DNA of 64,000 bases from Streptomyces sp. NBC_00654 (GTDB taxonomy: Bacteria > Actinomycetota > Actinomycetes > Streptomycetales > Streptomycetaceae), in NCBI RefSeq assembly GCF_026341775.1, contig NZ_JAPEOB010000001.1, forward strand, positions 3,286,001-3,350,000, written 5' to 3'. The notes below the pieces were generated by a model. The model was not told the origin of the DNA. It was given only the letters and a program-made list of their open reading frames with translations, and ran no database searches. Made by a program: the position numbers and the translations under genes. Shown here one piece after another: positions 43,278 through 54,000 of this stretch. Each line of letters begins with the position of its first letter. The stretch's first letter is position 1.

Positions 43278-43694
43278 TCAGCAGGTGTCGCCCAGCAGAT
43301 CGGTGAGGCTGCGGTCGAGGTCCAGGAACCGGTGCTCGTCGCCGACCGGCACCATGTCCTGGGCCCGCTTCAGGAAGCGCCGGAGCTCGGCCGTACGCAC
43401 ATGCACCATGGCGATGCCCTCGACGGCATGGAACTCCAGCACCGTCCGCTCGTAACCGAACGGCCGCACGCGTACATCACCGACACCGGCCGGTGCGTCC
43501 ACGCCCGTGGCGAGCAGTTCACGGGAGAACTCCCACGACACCTCCGTACCCCCCAGGGTCGCCGGGGCCGGGAAGGCCATGCGTACGGCGAACGGGTCCT
43601 TGCGGTCGTACTGCAAGGTGGCGGGCAGGGTCTCCATCTGCGGAGCGGATGCGACCATGCGGGCCTGCACGGACTGCTCGATAACGCTGGACAA
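43278..43694 (-). CDS. ssgD: SsgA-family sporulation/cell-division protein (SsgD-like)
   Basis: A 138-residue SsgA-like protein, a family found only in morphologically complex actinomycetes that controls septum placement and peptidoglycan synthesis. Typical motifs are LQYDRKDPFAVRMAF, VSWEFSRELL, GDVRVRP and VPVGDEHRFLDLD. The N-terminus (LSSVIEQSVQARMVASAP) and the RPFGYERTVLEFHA strand match SsgD best, as far as I recall. The TTG start at 43694 is supported by GGGAGCAGG 3 nt upstream, and the frame beyond it has no family sequence. Confidence 0.83.
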   Translation of the reverse strand: MSSVIEQSVQARMVASAPQMETLPATLQYDRKDPFAVRMAFPAPATLGGTEVSWEFSRELLATGVDAPAGVGDVRVRPFGYERTVLEFHAVEGIAMVHVRTAELRRFLKRAQDMVPVGDEHRFLDLDRSLTDLLGDTC

Positions 43695-43878
43695 GACCTG
43701 CTCCCTCTCGCTGCTGGGTGAACGGTTCCCGGCATGGGAGTAGACGACGGAACGCCGGGATCCGTGCACTGGCGGGTGGCGTGAGCTGCGTCACCGAACA
43801 CGACGCCGCCGTCCGGACGCCCGGTTCCGGGTGCCCCACCCTGGACTGACCGCCGTCCGTGGGTTAACTTCCAGCGCC

Positions 43879-45042
43879 ATGAGGGCCATGGGGAAGACGA
43901 GACGGCTGATGTCGCTGGCGATGTGCGGGGCGGCAGTGACCGCCGCACTGGCCGCGCCGACAGCGCAGGCGGCACCGACAGCACAGGCGGTGCCCGCGGC
44001 GCCAACAGCCCACGCGGCACTGGCATCACCACAGGCACCGGCATCACCACAGGCGCAGGCGGCGCGAGCGGAACGGGGCTGGCGGCTCACGAGCACCGGA
44101 ACCGACGCACGCTTCCGCGGGCTGGCCGCCGTCAGCCGCGACACCGCCTGGGTCGCGGGAACGAAGGGTACGGTCCTGCGGACGGCCGACGGCGGCCGGA
44201 ACTGGCGCACGGTGTCGCCGCCCGGCGCGGCGGACCTCGAATTCCGCGACATCGAGGCCTTCGACAGCCGCCGCGCGGTGGTGCTGGCCATCGGTGAGGG
44301 CGAGGCGTCCCGGGTCCTGCGCACCGATGACGGCGGAGCCACCTGGACGGAGTCGTTCCGTAACGCCGACCCCCGCGCCTTCTACGACTGCATGACGTTC
44401 TTCGACAGCCGCCACGGACTGGCGATGAGCGACCCGGTGGACGGGAAGTTCCGCATCCTGTCCACGGCGGACGGCGGCCGGAACTGGAAGGTCCTGCCCT
44501 CCACCGGGATGCCCGCGGCCCAGCCCGGCGAGGCGGGCTTCGCCGCGAGCGGCCAGTGCCTGGTCAGCTCGGGTCCGAAGGACGTCTGGCTGACCACCGG
44601 CGGCGCGGCCACCGCACGGGTGCTGCACTCCGGGGACCGCGGCCGGACCTGGACGGCGACCGAGTCCACCGTCCCGGCGGGGGACCCGGCGCGAGGCGTC
44701 TTCGGCGTCGCCTTCCGCGACCGGAAGCACGGCATCGCGGTCGGCGGCGACTACCGTCCTGACCAGGCGTCACCGAACGCCTCGGCGGTGACCGCCGACG
44801 GCGGCCGCCACTGGCGCAGGTCGGCGACCCCGCCCGCCGCCTACCGCTCCGGTGTCACCTGGCTGCCGCACAGCAGGTCCGCCGCGCTGGCCGTCGGCCC
44901 GACCGGCACCGACCTCACACGCGACGGCGGCCGTACCTGGCGCACGGTCGACACGGGTTCGTACGACACCGTCGACTGCACCCCCGACTTCGGCTGCTGG
45001 GCCGCCGGGGAGCGCGGCAGGGTGGCCCGGCTCGGTTTCTGA
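43879..45042 (+). CDS. Secreted BNR-repeat/Ycf48-like beta-propeller protein
   Basis: A 387-residue exported protein. The signal peptide runs MRAMGKTRRL... AAPTAQA and is followed by an Ala/Pro/Gln/Ser low-complexity linker. At least five propeller blades carry Asp-box (BNR) motifs of the form TADGGRNW, TDDGGATW, TADGGRNW, SGDRGRTW and TRDGGRTW. It resembles the photosystem assembly factor Ycf48 family only by fold; in Streptomyces its role is unknown. ATG 43879 has no ribosome binding site, but TAACTT (43864-43869) sits as a -10 box, so it may be leaderless. Confidence 0.8.
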   Translation: MRAMGKTRRLMSLAMCGAAVTAALAAPTAQAAPTAQAVPAAPTAHAALASPQAPASPQAQAARAERGWRLTSTGTDARFRGLAAVSRDTAWVAGTKGTVLRTADGGRNWRTVSPPGAADLEFRDIEAFDSRRAVVLAIGEGEASRVLRTDDGGATWTESFRNADPRAFYDCMTFFDSRHGLAMSDPVDGKFRILSTADGGRNWKVLPSTGMPAAQPGEAGFAASGQCLVSSGPKDVWLTTGGAATARVLHSGDRGRTWTATESTVPAGDPARGVFGVAFRDRKHGIAVGGDYRPDQASPNASAVTADGGRHWRRSATPPAAYRSGVTWLPHSRSAALAVGPTGTDLTRDGGRTWRTVDTGSYDTVDCTPDFGCWAAGERGRVARLGF

Positions 45043-45060
45043 GGCTGCCCGGCCGCACGG

Positions 45061-45363
45061 CTATCGGACGGGCAACTGCTGCTTGTACGGGGTCAGTTCG
45101 GGCGAGGTCTTCGTCGCGATGAACTCGGTGATCCGGTAAGCGCACACCTGGTGTGCCGCGAAGGGGTCGGCCGCCACGATCTTCTCGATCTGCCGGCGGT
45201 CGTCCCCGACCGCCATGATCACCCCGCCGTCCCGGGGATTCTTGCGGCCCGAGGCGATGAACACGCCCGCCGCGTACTGCTCGTCCAGCCAGCTGACGTG
45301 GTCCCGCATCAGCGCGTCGACGCGCTCGACCGGAGCGGTGTAGGTCAATTCGAGTACGAACAT
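45061..45363 (-). CDS. YciI-family protein
   Basis: A 100-residue YCII-fold protein. The family core is seen (HVSWLDEQYAAGVFIASGRKNPRDGGVIM, and the DPF motif in AADPFAAHQV), with conserved His/Asp residues at the putative active site. The start at 45363 follows CGTAGCCTGACGATC, with TAGCCT as a possible -10 and no ribosome binding site. Function in metabolism is unknown. Confidence 0.85.
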   Translation of the reverse strand: MFVLELTYTAPVERVDALMRDHVSWLDEQYAAGVFIASGRKNPRDGGVIMAVGDDRRQIEKIVAADPFAAHQVCAYRITEFIATKTSPELTPYKQQLPVR

Positions 45364-45502
45364 GATCGTCAGGCTACGGGATCCCGGCCACCCGCCGGGT
45401 CCGCCCGGCGGCCGTGCGCGGGAGCCCCCGGCCCGCCGGCCCGCCGCGTCCGTACGCGCGCCCGCCAGGGACTGCGGGACAGCCCTTAAGCTGGGCCGCA
45501 CT

Positions 45503-46282
45503 ATGACGAATCTCCCCATGCCGGCCGACGGGCTGCCCGCCGTCGAGACGCCCGCCGACGAGGCCGAGGCACGAGCGATCCAGGACGCCCTGCGTTCGCG
45601 GGTGGTGCTCGACGAGGCCGGGCCGGAACCCGGAGCCGGCCTGGTGACCGGGGTGGATGTCGCCTACGACGAAGAGCGGGACATCGTCGTCGCGGCGGCC
45701 GTCGTCCTGGACGCCGCGACCCTGGACGTGGTCGACGAGGCCACCGCCGTCGGCCGCGTCACCTTCCCGTACATCCCCGGTCTCCTCGCCTTCCGGGAGA
45801 TGCCCACCGTGCTGGCGGCCCTGGAGTCGCTGACCGTCGACCCCGGCGTCGTCATCTGCGACGGCTACGGGCTGGCCCACCCGCGCCGCTTCGGGCTGGC
45901 CAGCCACCTGGGCGTCCTCACCGGCCTGCCGGTCATCGGCGTCGGCAAGAACCCGTTCACCTTTTCGTACGAAGCCCCCGGGCCCCTGCGCGGCGACACC
46001 TCACCGCTGCTCGACGGCGACGAGGTGGTGGGCCGGGCCCTGCGTACCCAGAACGGCACGAAGCCGGTCTTCGTCTCCGTCGGCCACCGGATCGGCCTGG
46101 ACAACGCCTGCGCCCACACGCTGCGGCTGGCCCGCCGCTTCCGGCAGCCGGAGACGACCCGCATGGCCGACGCGCTGTGCCGGCAGGTGCTGCGCGAGGA
46201 GACCGCCCGGGTGTCCGCCCCGGACGACGGCGCCGGCGGCGCGGACGGCGACAGCGGCGACGGTCCTGAGCGGCGTTCCTGA
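45503..46282 (+). CDS. nfi: Endonuclease V
   Basis: A 259-residue endonuclease V, which nicks DNA one phosphodiester 3' of deaminated adenine (hypoxanthine). The first catalytic Asp is in GVDVAYDE. The second is in VICDGYGLAHPRRFGLASHLGV, which closely matches the E. coli enzyme. A Gly/Lys pair follows (IGVGKNPF). The C-terminal 30 residues are an Asp/Gly-rich extension. ATG 45503 is preceded by TTAAGC and no clear ribosome binding site. It sits 139 bp from the divergent YciI gene. Confidence 0.88.
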   Translation: MTNLPMPADGLPAVETPADEAEARAIQDALRSRVVLDEAGPEPGAGLVTGVDVAYDEERDIVVAAAVVLDAATLDVVDEATAVGRVTFPYIPGLLAFREMPTVLAALESLTVDPGVVICDGYGLAHPRRFGLASHLGVLTGLPVIGVGKNPFTFSYEAPGPLRGDTSPLLDGDEVVGRALRTQNGTKPVFVSVGHRIGLDNACAHTLRLARRFRQPETTRMADALCRQVLREETARVSAPDDGAGGADGDSGDGPERRS

Positions 46283-46299
46283 GTACGCGTACGGATAGC

Positions 46300-46323
46300 G
46301 CCTGCCGATCTTGATCGGCAGGC
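46300..46323 (+). promoter_or_regulatory. Hairpin just upstream of the small membrane peptide gene
   Basis: CCTGCCGATC and GATCGGCAGG (46301-46310, 46313-46322) with a 2-nt centre form a stem of 8-9 bp once the loop opens, with G46300-C46323 extending it. It is 8 nt before the ATG and 17 nt after the endonuclease V stop. It may be a terminator of nfi or a cover on the peptide's ribosome binding site. Confidence 0.45.
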
Positions 46324-46331
46324 TGGTACGT

Positions 46332-46475
46332 ATGAACACTTCTCGTACAGCCATCCGCACGGCACCGCTGCACCCCGCCCAGCGCCGGATCGCGGTGGGC
46401 ATGCTGCTCGGCGGTGCCGTGGGGCTCGTCTGGCTGGGGGCGATCCTCTACACCCTGGTGGCCTGGCTCCTGTGA
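46332..46475 (+). CDS. Small single-pass membrane protein (47 aa)
   Basis: A 47-residue peptide. It has a basic, polar N-terminal 20 residues, then one continuous hydrophobic helix to the end: GMLLGGAVGLVWLGAILYTL followed by VAWLL. It stops immediately after the helix. Codon use is typical of the genome. The ribosome binding site is poor (GGCAGGCTGG overlaps a hairpin arm). Conservation is not known to me; the strictly helical tail argues it is real. It is shorter than most gene callers keep. Confidence 0.55.
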   Translation: MNTSRTAIRTAPLHPAQRRIAVGMLLGGAVGLVWLGAILYTLVAWLL

Positions 46476-46500
46476 CGGCCGCGACCCCCGAAGGGCCGTT

Positions 46501-47691
46501 TCAGCGAACCGCCGCGACCCGGAAGCCCAGCCCGGCCGACCTCAGCCGTTCCAGCAGTGCGTCCCCCATCGCCACCGCCGTCGTGACCTGCCCGGAGCTC
46601 GCCGGCAACTCGTCCAGGGCCAGGCAGAGCGCCGACTCGGCGAGCATCTTGGCCGTCTCGTCGTAGCCCGGGTCGCCGCCCGACACCTCCGTGAACACCC
46701 GGCGGCCACCGCCCTCGCCGACGAAGCGGACCGTGAACCAGCTGCGCTTCCTGCGCTGTGCGTCGGGGCCGTCCCCCGGTTCGTAACGGCTCATCAGCCA
46801 CTCGCGCACGGACGCGATCTGGGCCGCCCCCAGCAGGGTGCCGAGTGCCGCCGTCCCGCCGACGGCCACCGGCAGGTGCTTCACCGAGGCGAAGTGGCGA
46901 TAGCGGAAATCTGGGCCGTAGCGCTCCAGTGCGCGGGCCGAGCGTCCGATGATCTGCGGGTCCACCGTCGGCAGCGGAAGCGCCCAGGTGCCGGTCTGCG
47001 GACTGAAGTGCGGGGTGCCCAGAGGGGCCCGGACCCGCCGGCCGACGAGCCGGGGCTCGTGCAGACGCCGCTCCCCGGCCGCCCGGAGCATCTGCGGGCC
47101 GCGCCCCATCGCGGTCAGCGCGGAGGCGAACGTACCGCCGGAGAAGACCGCGTTGCTGCGGACGAAGCCGTCGACGGTGATCGGTACGTCGCGGGGCAGC
47201 TGCTGGACCGTGAAGTACACGCCCAGGTCGTGCGGCACCGAGTCGAAGCCGCAGGCGTGCACGAGGCGCGCTCCCGTCTCGCGGGCCCGCGCGTCGTGCG
47301 CCAGATACATCCGGTCGATGAACTCCGCCTCGCCGGTGAGGTCCACGTAGTCCGTCCCGGCCTCGGCACAGGCGGCGAGGAGCTTCTCGCCGTACCAGAC
47401 GTAGGGGCCCACCGTGGTGGCCACCACCCGGGCGGACTCGGCGAGTTCGCCCAGCGCGGCGGCGTCGTCCGCGTCCGCCTCCAGCAGCGGCAGTCCGGCG
47501 CAGCCCGGCTCGATCGCGGTGAGGCGCTCGCGCAGCCGCTCCAGCCTGGTCCGGTCGCGGCCCGCCAGCGCCCAGCGGAGACCGGCCGGGGCGTGCGCGG
47601 CCAGATATTCGGCGGTGAGCACGCCCACGAACCCGGTGGCACCGAAAAGGACGACGTCATAAGGGCGTTTCGCCCCGTTCTGCCTGTTCAC
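46501..47691 (-). CDS. Saccharopine-dehydrogenase-like NADP-binding reductase
   Basis: A 396-residue protein of the saccharopine dehydrogenase/trans-acting enoyl reductase family. The Rossmann nucleotide motif is at the N-terminus (VVLFGATGFVGVLTAEYLA), followed by TTVGPYVWYGEKLLAAC and GFDSVPHDLGVYF, all typical of the family. In mycobacteria such enzymes reduce double bonds in lipid biosynthesis; the substrate here is unknown. The GTG start 47691 fits the family N-terminus. It is convergent with the small membrane peptide gene and divergent from the CoA-transferase. Confidence 0.85.
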   Translation of the reverse strand: MNRQNGAKRPYDVVLFGATGFVGVLTAEYLAAHAPAGLRWALAGRDRTRLERLRERLTAIEPGCAGLPLLEADADDAAALGELAESARVVATTVGPYVWYGEKLLAACAEAGTDYVDLTGEAEFIDRMYLAHDARARETGARLVHACGFDSVPHDLGVYFTVQQLPRDVPITVDGFVRSNAVFSGGTFASALTAMGRGPQMLRAAGERRLHEPRLVGRRVRAPLGTPHFSPQTGTWALPLPTVDPQIIGRSARALERYGPDFRYRHFASVKHLPVAVGGTAALGTLLGAAQIASVREWLMSRYEPGDGPDAQRRKRSWFTVRFVGEGGGRRVFTEVSGGDPGYDETAKMLAESALCLALDELPASSGQVTTAVAMGDALLERLRSAGLGFRVAAVR

Positions 47692-47957
47692 TCATACCTC
47701 CGCAGGGGCCGGTGCCGATGTGGCAGGCAGAGGGTAGCGGAGCCGGAGGCGGTGGCGCGTGGCCGGGCGGGGGAGTGATGGGGCAGGATCGAGGGGAGCA
47801 AACCAAGCGCTTGCTCTGCTCCCGGGGCCGTCCGCGCGGACGGCCCGGACCACGGCCCGGCCCGTGGCGCCGGCCGGATGCCGGTGTGCGGGCCGGGCGC
47901 GACCCCGAACGGGCGGCCGCAGGGGTTGTGCGGAGCGGGGCACGTTCTTAGCATCAT

Positions 47958-47970
47958 CGATGTTACATCG
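47958..47970. promoter_or_regulatory. Palindrome upstream of CoA-transferase operon
   Basis: CGATGT-T-ACATCG: perfect 6-bp arms around one base, 26 bp upstream of the ATG and just after TAGCAT (47950-47955), a possible -10. The size and symmetry fit a MerR or TetR site, and the MerR gene at 53978 is a candidate binder. Confidence 0.5.
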
Positions 47971-47996
47971 GTTGTGTCACACCAGAGAGGCCCTGG

Positions 47997-49160
47997 ATGA
48001 CAAGGACAGAGCACAGTCCGCGAGGCCCGCTCACCGGGGTGCGTGTCGTCGAGCTGGCGGGGATCGGGCCCGGCCCGTTCGCCGCGATGCTGCTGGCCGA
48101 CCTCGGGGCCGATGTGGTGCGGGTCGACCGCCCCGGCGGCTCGGGCCTGGGCATCGATCCCGCGTACGACCTCACCAACCGCAACAAGCGCTCGGTCCTC
48201 GTCGACCTCAAGGACGGGGGCGGATCCGCCGCGGTCCTCGACCTCGTGGCGCGCGCCGACATCCTGATCGAGGGATTCCGGCCGGGCGTCGCCGAACGGC
48301 TCGGGGTCGGGCCCGAAGCCTGTCTGGCCCGCAACCCCCGGCTCGTCTACGGCCGGATGACCGGCTGGGGCCAGGACGGGCCGCTCGCGGAGCGGGCCGG
48401 GCACGACATCGCGTACATCGCGCTCACCGGCACCCTGTCGATGATCGGCAAGCCCGGCGAGCCGCCCACCGTGCCCGCCAACCTGGTCGGCGACTACGCG
48501 GGCGGCTCGCTCTACCTCGTCGTCGGGGTCCTCGCCGCACTCCAGCACGCCCGCACGCCCGGCGGGGCGGGCCAGGTCGTGGACGCGGCCATCGTCGACG
48601 GCGCCGCACACCTCGCGACGATGATCCACGGCATGCTGGCGGCCGGCGGCTGGCAGGACCGGCGCGGCTCGAACCTCCTCGACGGCGGCTGCCCCTTCTA
48701 CGGTTCCTACGAGACGTCCGACGGGCAGTACATGGCGGTGGGACCGCTGGAGCAGCGGTTCTACGACGAGTTCGTCACCCTGCTCGGTATCGCGGACCGG
48801 GCCCCGGACCGCAAGGACTTCACCCGCTGGGGCGACCTGCGCGCCGCTGTCGCCGAGCGGTTCCTGACCCGGACGCGCGAGGAATGGACGGCGGTGTTCG
48901 AGGGGACGGACGCCTGTGTGGCCCCCGTCCTCTCGCTCCGCGAGGCTCCGCACCACCCGCACCTCGCGGCCCGCTCCACCTTCGTCGAGCACGGCGGCCT
49001 CACCCAGCCCGCGCCCGCTCCCCGGTTCTCCGCGACGCCCGTATCCGTACGTCGCGGGCCCGCGAGGCCCGGCGCGGACACCGAGGCCGTCGCCGCCGAC
49101 TGGGGCGTACCGAGCATCCGGACCACGGCCGCGGACCCCGGAAAGGACGGCGGCGCCTGA
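47997..49160 (+). CDS. CaiB/BaiF-family CoA-transferase or acyl-CoA racemase
   Basis: A 387-residue class-III CoA-transferase. It matches alpha-methylacyl-CoA racemase/formyl-CoA transferase-like enzymes: GVRVVELAGIGPGPFAAMLLADLGADVVRVDRP at the start, and YGRMTGWGQDGPLAERAGHDIAYIA, where the Asp after GH is the expected catalytic acid. It probably activates or epimerises a CoA ester feeding the beta-oxidation genes that follow. AGAGAGGCCC lies upstream of the ATG. First gene of the cluster, with an acyl-CoA dehydrogenase 126 nt downstream. Confidence 0.87.
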   Translation: MTRTEHSPRGPLTGVRVVELAGIGPGPFAAMLLADLGADVVRVDRPGGSGLGIDPAYDLTNRNKRSVLVDLKDGGGSAAVLDLVARADILIEGFRPGVAERLGVGPEACLARNPRLVYGRMTGWGQDGPLAERAGHDIAYIALTGTLSMIGKPGEPPTVPANLVGDYAGGSLYLVVGVLAALQHARTPGGAGQVVDAAIVDGAAHLATMIHGMLAAGGWQDRRGSNLLDGGCPFYGSYETSDGQYMAVGPLEQRFYDEFVTLLGIADRAPDRKDFTRWGDLRAAVAERFLTRTREEWTAVFEGTDACVAPVLSLREAPHHPHLAARSTFVEHGGLTQPAPAPRFSATPVSVRRGPARPGADTEAVAADWGVPSIRTTAADPGKDGGA

Positions 49161-49286
49161 TGGAGCACGCACCACCCCGCGGGGCGGGCCTCGCCCCGCT
49201 CGACGTCACCCCACGCGACACCCTGCCGCACGGCCCGACGCCGCCCGGCCGGACTCCACCGTCAACAACCGGCTCCAGGGGGCCCC

Positions 49287-50429
49287 GTGCAGCGGCAGAT
49301 CTTCACTGAGGAGCACGACGCGTTCCGCGAGACGGTCCGCACCTTCCTCACCAAGGAAGTCCTCCCGTACTACGAACAGTGGGAGAAGGACGGCATCGTC
49401 TCGCGCGACGCCTGGCTCGCGGCCGGGCGGCAGGGCCTCCTCGGCCTCGCCGTCCCCGAGGAGTACGGGGGCGGCGGCAACGCCGACTTCCGCTACAGCG
49501 CGGTGCTCGCCGAGGAGTTCACCCGGGCCGGCGCCGCCGGACTGGCCGTCGGCCTGCACAACGACATCATCGGCCCCTACCTCACCGGCCTGGCCACCGA
49601 GGAGCAGAAGCGCCGCTGGCTGCCCGGTTTCTGCGCCGGCGAGACCATCACCGCCATCGCGATGACCGAACCGGGCGCGGGCTCGGACCTCCAGGGCATA
49701 CGCACCACGGCCGAGGACAGGGGCGACCACTGGCTGCTCAACGGCTCGAAGACCTTCATCTCCAACGGCATCCTCGCCGACCTGGTGATCGTCGTCGCGA
49801 GGACCACTCCGGAAGGCGGCGCGAAGGGCCTGTCCCTGATCGTCGTGGAGCGCGGGGCGGAGGGCTTCGAGCGGGGCCGCAACCTCGACAAGATCGGCCA
49901 GAAGTCCCAGGACACCGCCGAACTGTTCTTCCACGACGTCCGGGTCCCCAAGGAGAACCTCCTGGGTGAGCGGGACGGCGCCTTCATCCATCTGATGACC
50001 AATCTCGCCCAGGAGCGGATGGGCATCGCGGTCGCCGCCATCGCCGGTGCCGAGCACCTCCTGGAGATCACCACCCGGTACGTCAAGGAGCGTGAGGCCT
50101 TCGGGTGCCCGCTCTCCAAGCTCCAGCACATCCGGTTCGAGATCGCCGAGATGGCCACCGAGTGCGCGGTCACCCGCACGTTCCTCGACCGGTGCGTCGT
50201 CGACCACTCGGAGGGCGTACTCGACGCGGTCCACGCCTCGATGGCCAAGTGGTGGGCCACCGAACTGCAGAAGCGCGTCGCCGACCGCTGCCTCCAACTG
50301 CACGGCGGCTACGGCTATATGGCGGAGTACCCGGTCGCCAGGGCGTTCACCGACGGCCGTATCCAGACCATCTACGGCGGCACGACCGAGATCATGAAGG
50401 AGATCATCGGCCGCTCGCTGCTGGCCTGA
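49287..50429 (+). CDS. Acyl-CoA dehydrogenase
   Basis: A 380-residue flavoprotein for the first step of beta-oxidation. Signature regions are [14 protein letters not shown] (FAD/substrate loop), [10 protein letters not shown] and [14 protein letters not shown], which holds the catalytic-base Glu position common in this family. The GTG start 49287 has CAGGGGGG at a suitable distance. The preceding 126 nt are compact and G+C-rich, and no gene is seen in them. It likely works with the thiolase and the multienzyme protein downstream. Confidence 0.88.
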   Translation: MQRQIFTEEHDAFRETVRTFLTKEVLPYYEQWEKDGIVSRDAWLAAGRQGLLGLAVPEEYGGGGNADFRYSAVLAEEFTRAGAAGLAVGLHNDIIGPYLTGLATEEQKRRWLPGFCAGETITAIAMTEPGAGSDLQGIRTTAEDRGDHWLLNGSKTFISNGILADLVIVVARTTPEGGAKGLSLIVVERGAEGFERGRNLDKIGQKSQDTAELFFHDVRVPKENLLGERDGAFIHLMTNLAQERMGIAVAAIAGAEHLLEITTRYVKEREAFGCPLSKLQHIRFEIAEMATECAVTRTFLDRCVVDHSEGVLDAVHASMAKWWATELQKRVADRCLQLHGGYGYMAEYPVARAFTDGRIQTIYGGTTEIMKEIIGRSLLA

Positions 50430-50520
50430 CCCCGTTCGGCCCGCCACCGCCACCCGCGCCGCCCGACCACCGCCCCACCGCCCGACCCCTGTCGCCGAAC
50501 CACCCCGAAAGGCAGCTGTC

Positions 50521-51735
<1,215 letters not shown>

Positions 51736-51772
51736 CCGTCCCGGCCACCCCTGCTTACGGAGAAGAAGAGCA

Positions 51773-53944
51773 ATGACCGAGAGCACGACCATCCGCTGGG
51801 AACAGGACGAGACCGGCGTCGTCACCCTCGTACTGGACGACCCGGGCCAGTCCGCCAACACGATGAACCAGGCGTTCAAGGACTCCATCGCCGCGGTCGC
51901 GGAACGCGCCGAAGCCGAGAAGGACTCCATCCGCGGCATCATCTACACCTCCGCGAAGAAGACCTTCTTCGCGGGCGGCGACCTCAAGGACATGATCAAG
52001 GCCGGCCCCGAGGACGCCCAGGCCGTCTTCGACACCGGTATGGCCATCAAGAGGTCGCTGCGCCGTATCGAGACGCTCGGCAGGCCCGTCGTCGCCGCCA
52101 TCAACGGCGCGGCCCTCGGCGGCGGTTACGAGATCGCGCTCGCCGCCCACCACCGCGTCGCCCTCGACGCGCCCGGCTCACGCATCGGCCTGCCCGAGGT
52201 CACCCTCGGCCTGCTGCCCGCGGGCGGCGGGGTCACCCGCACCGTACGCCTCATGGGCATCGCCGACGCGCTGCTGAAGGTGCTGCTCCAGGGCACCCAG
52301 TACACACCGCGTCGCGCCCTGGAGAACGGTCTGGTCCATGAGGTCGCCGCCGGCCGGGAGGAGATGCTCGCCAAGGCCCGTGCCTTCATCGACGCGAACC
52401 CCGAGTCGCGGCAGCCCTGGGACGTCAAGGGCTACAGGATCCCCGGCGGCACCCCGTCCAACCCGCGCTTCGCCGCCAATCTGCCGGCCTTCCCGGCCAA
52501 CCTGAAGAAGCAGATCGCGGGCGCCCCCATGCCCGCGCCCCGCAACATCCTGGCCGCCGCGGTCGAGGGGTCGCAGGTCGACTTCGAGACCGCGCTCACC
52601 ATCGAGGCCCGCTACTTCACCGAGCTGGTCACCGGCCAGGTCGCCAAGAACATGATCCAGGCGTTCTTCTTCGACCTCCAGGCGGTCAACTCGGGAGCCA
52701 ACCGCCCCCAGGGCGTCCCGGAGCGTCCGGTCCGCAGGGTGGCCGTCCTCGGCGCCGGAATGATGGGCGCCGGAATCGCGTACTCCTGCGCGCGGGCGGG
52801 CATCGACGTCGTCCTCAAGGACGTCTCCGCGGAGGCGGCGGCCAAGGGCAAGGCGTACAGCGAGAAGCTCCTCGCCAAGGCGCTCTCCCGGGGGCGTACG
52901 ACCGAGGCGAAGCGCGACGAGCTGCTGGCCCGCATCACCCCGACCGGCGACCCGGCCGATCTGGCGGGCTGCGACGCGGTGATCGAGGCGGTCTTCGAGG
53001 ACACCTCGCTCAAGCACAAGGTGTTCCAGGAGATCCAGGACGTCATCGAGCCCGACGCGCTGCTCTGCTCCAACACCTCCACGCTGCCGATCACGGTCCT
53101 GGCCGAAGGGGTGTCGCGGCCGGCCGACTTCATCGGCCTCCACTTCTTCTCGCCCGTCGACAAGATGCCGCTCGTCGAGATCATCAAGGGCGAACGGACC
53201 GGCGACGAGGCACTGGCCCGCGCCTTCGACCTGGTCCGCCGGATCAGGAAGACGCCGATCGTCGTCAACGACTCACGCGGCTTCTTCACCTCGCGCGTCA
53301 TCGGCCAGTTCATCAACGAGGGCGTCGCCATGGTCGGCGAGGGCGTCGAGCCCGCGTCGGTCGAGCAGGCGGCGGCCCAGTCCGGCTACCCGGCCAAGGT
53401 GCTCTCCCTGATGGACGAGCTGACCCTCACCCTGCCGCGCAGGATCCGCGACGAGACCAGGCGGGCGGTCGAGGAAGCGGGCGGCACCTGGGCCGGGCAC
53501 CCCTCCGACGAGGTCATCGACCGCATGGTCGACGAGTTCGGGCGCCCCGGACGCAGCGGAGGCGCGGGCTTCTACGAGTACGACGAGGCCGGCGGGCGGG
53601 CGGGTCTGTGGCCGGGGCTGCGGGAGCACTTCGCGAAGCCGGACGCCGAGGTGCCCTTCATCGACATGAAGGAGCGGATGCTGTTCTCCGAGGCGCTGGA
53701 CAGTGTCCGCTGCCTGGAGGAGAACGTCCTCGTCTCCGTCGCCGACGCCAACATCGGCTCCATCATGGGCATCGGCTTCCCGCCGTGGACCGGTGGTGTG
53801 TTCCAGTACATCAACGGGTACGAGGGCGGCCTGCCCGGCTTCGTGGCACGCGCCCGCGAACTCGCCGAGCGGTACGGCGACCGGTTCCTGCCCCCCGCAC
53901 TGCTGGTGGAGAAGGCGGGGAAGGGCGAGACCTTCCACGACTGA
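51773..53944 (+). CDS. fadB: Multifunctional enoyl-CoA hydratase/3-hydroxyacyl-CoA dehydrogenase
   Basis: A 723-residue bifunctional enzyme. The N-terminal hydratase (about 1-265) has TFFAGGDLKDM and GGGYEIALAAHHRVA, GLPEVTLGLLPAGGG (the two catalytic Glu regions). The C-terminal NAD-dependent dehydrogenase (about 325-700) starts with VAVLGAGMMGAGIAY and has SNTSTLPI and GLHFFSPVDKMPLVEII. It turns enoyl-CoA to 3-ketoacyl-CoA. GGAGAAGAAGAG precedes the ATG. The stop is followed by an 18-bp bidirectional hairpin. Confidence 0.92.
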   Translation: MTESTTIRWEQDETGVVTLVLDDPGQSANTMNQAFKDSIAAVAERAEAEKDSIRGIIYTSAKKTFFAGGDLKDMIKAGPEDAQAVFDTGMAIKRSLRRIETLGRPVVAAINGAALGGGYEIALAAHHRVALDAPGSRIGLPEVTLGLLPAGGGVTRTVRLMGIADALLKVLLQGTQYTPRRALENGLVHEVAAGREEMLAKARAFIDANPESRQPWDVKGYRIPGGTPSNPRFAANLPAFPANLKKQIAGAPMPAPRNILAAAVEGSQVDFETALTIEARYFTELVTGQVAKNMIQAFFFDLQAVNSGANRPQGVPERPVRRVAVLGAGMMGAGIAYSCARAGIDVVLKDVSAEAAAKGKAYSEKLLAKALSRGRTTEAKRDELLARITPTGDPADLAGCDAVIEAVFEDTSLKHKVFQEIQDVIEPDALLCSNTSTLPITVLAEGVSRPADFIGLHFFSPVDKMPLVEIIKGERTGDEALARAFDLVRRIRKTPIVVNDSRGFFTSRVIGQFINEGVAMVGEGVEPASVEQAAAQSGYPAKVLSLMDELTLTLPRRIRDETRRAVEEAGGTWAGHPSDEVIDRMVDEFGRPGRSGGAGFYEYDEAGGRAGLWPGLREHFAKPDAEVPFIDMKERMLFSEALDSVRCLEENVLVSVADANIGSIMGIGFPPWTGGVFQYINGYEGGLPGFVARARELAERYGDRFLPPALLVEKAGKGETFHD

Positions 53945-53957
53945 CCCCGGGCGGCAC

Positions 53958-54000
53958 GGGCCGCGTCCACGGCGCACTCACCGCGCCGTGAACGCGGCCC
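53958..54000. terminator. Bidirectional terminator between fadB and MerR genes
   Basis: 53958-53975 pairs with 53983-54000 over 18 positions with one mismatch, loop ACTCACC. It starts 14 nt after the fadB stop and runs into the last codons of the MerR gene. Confidence 0.75.
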
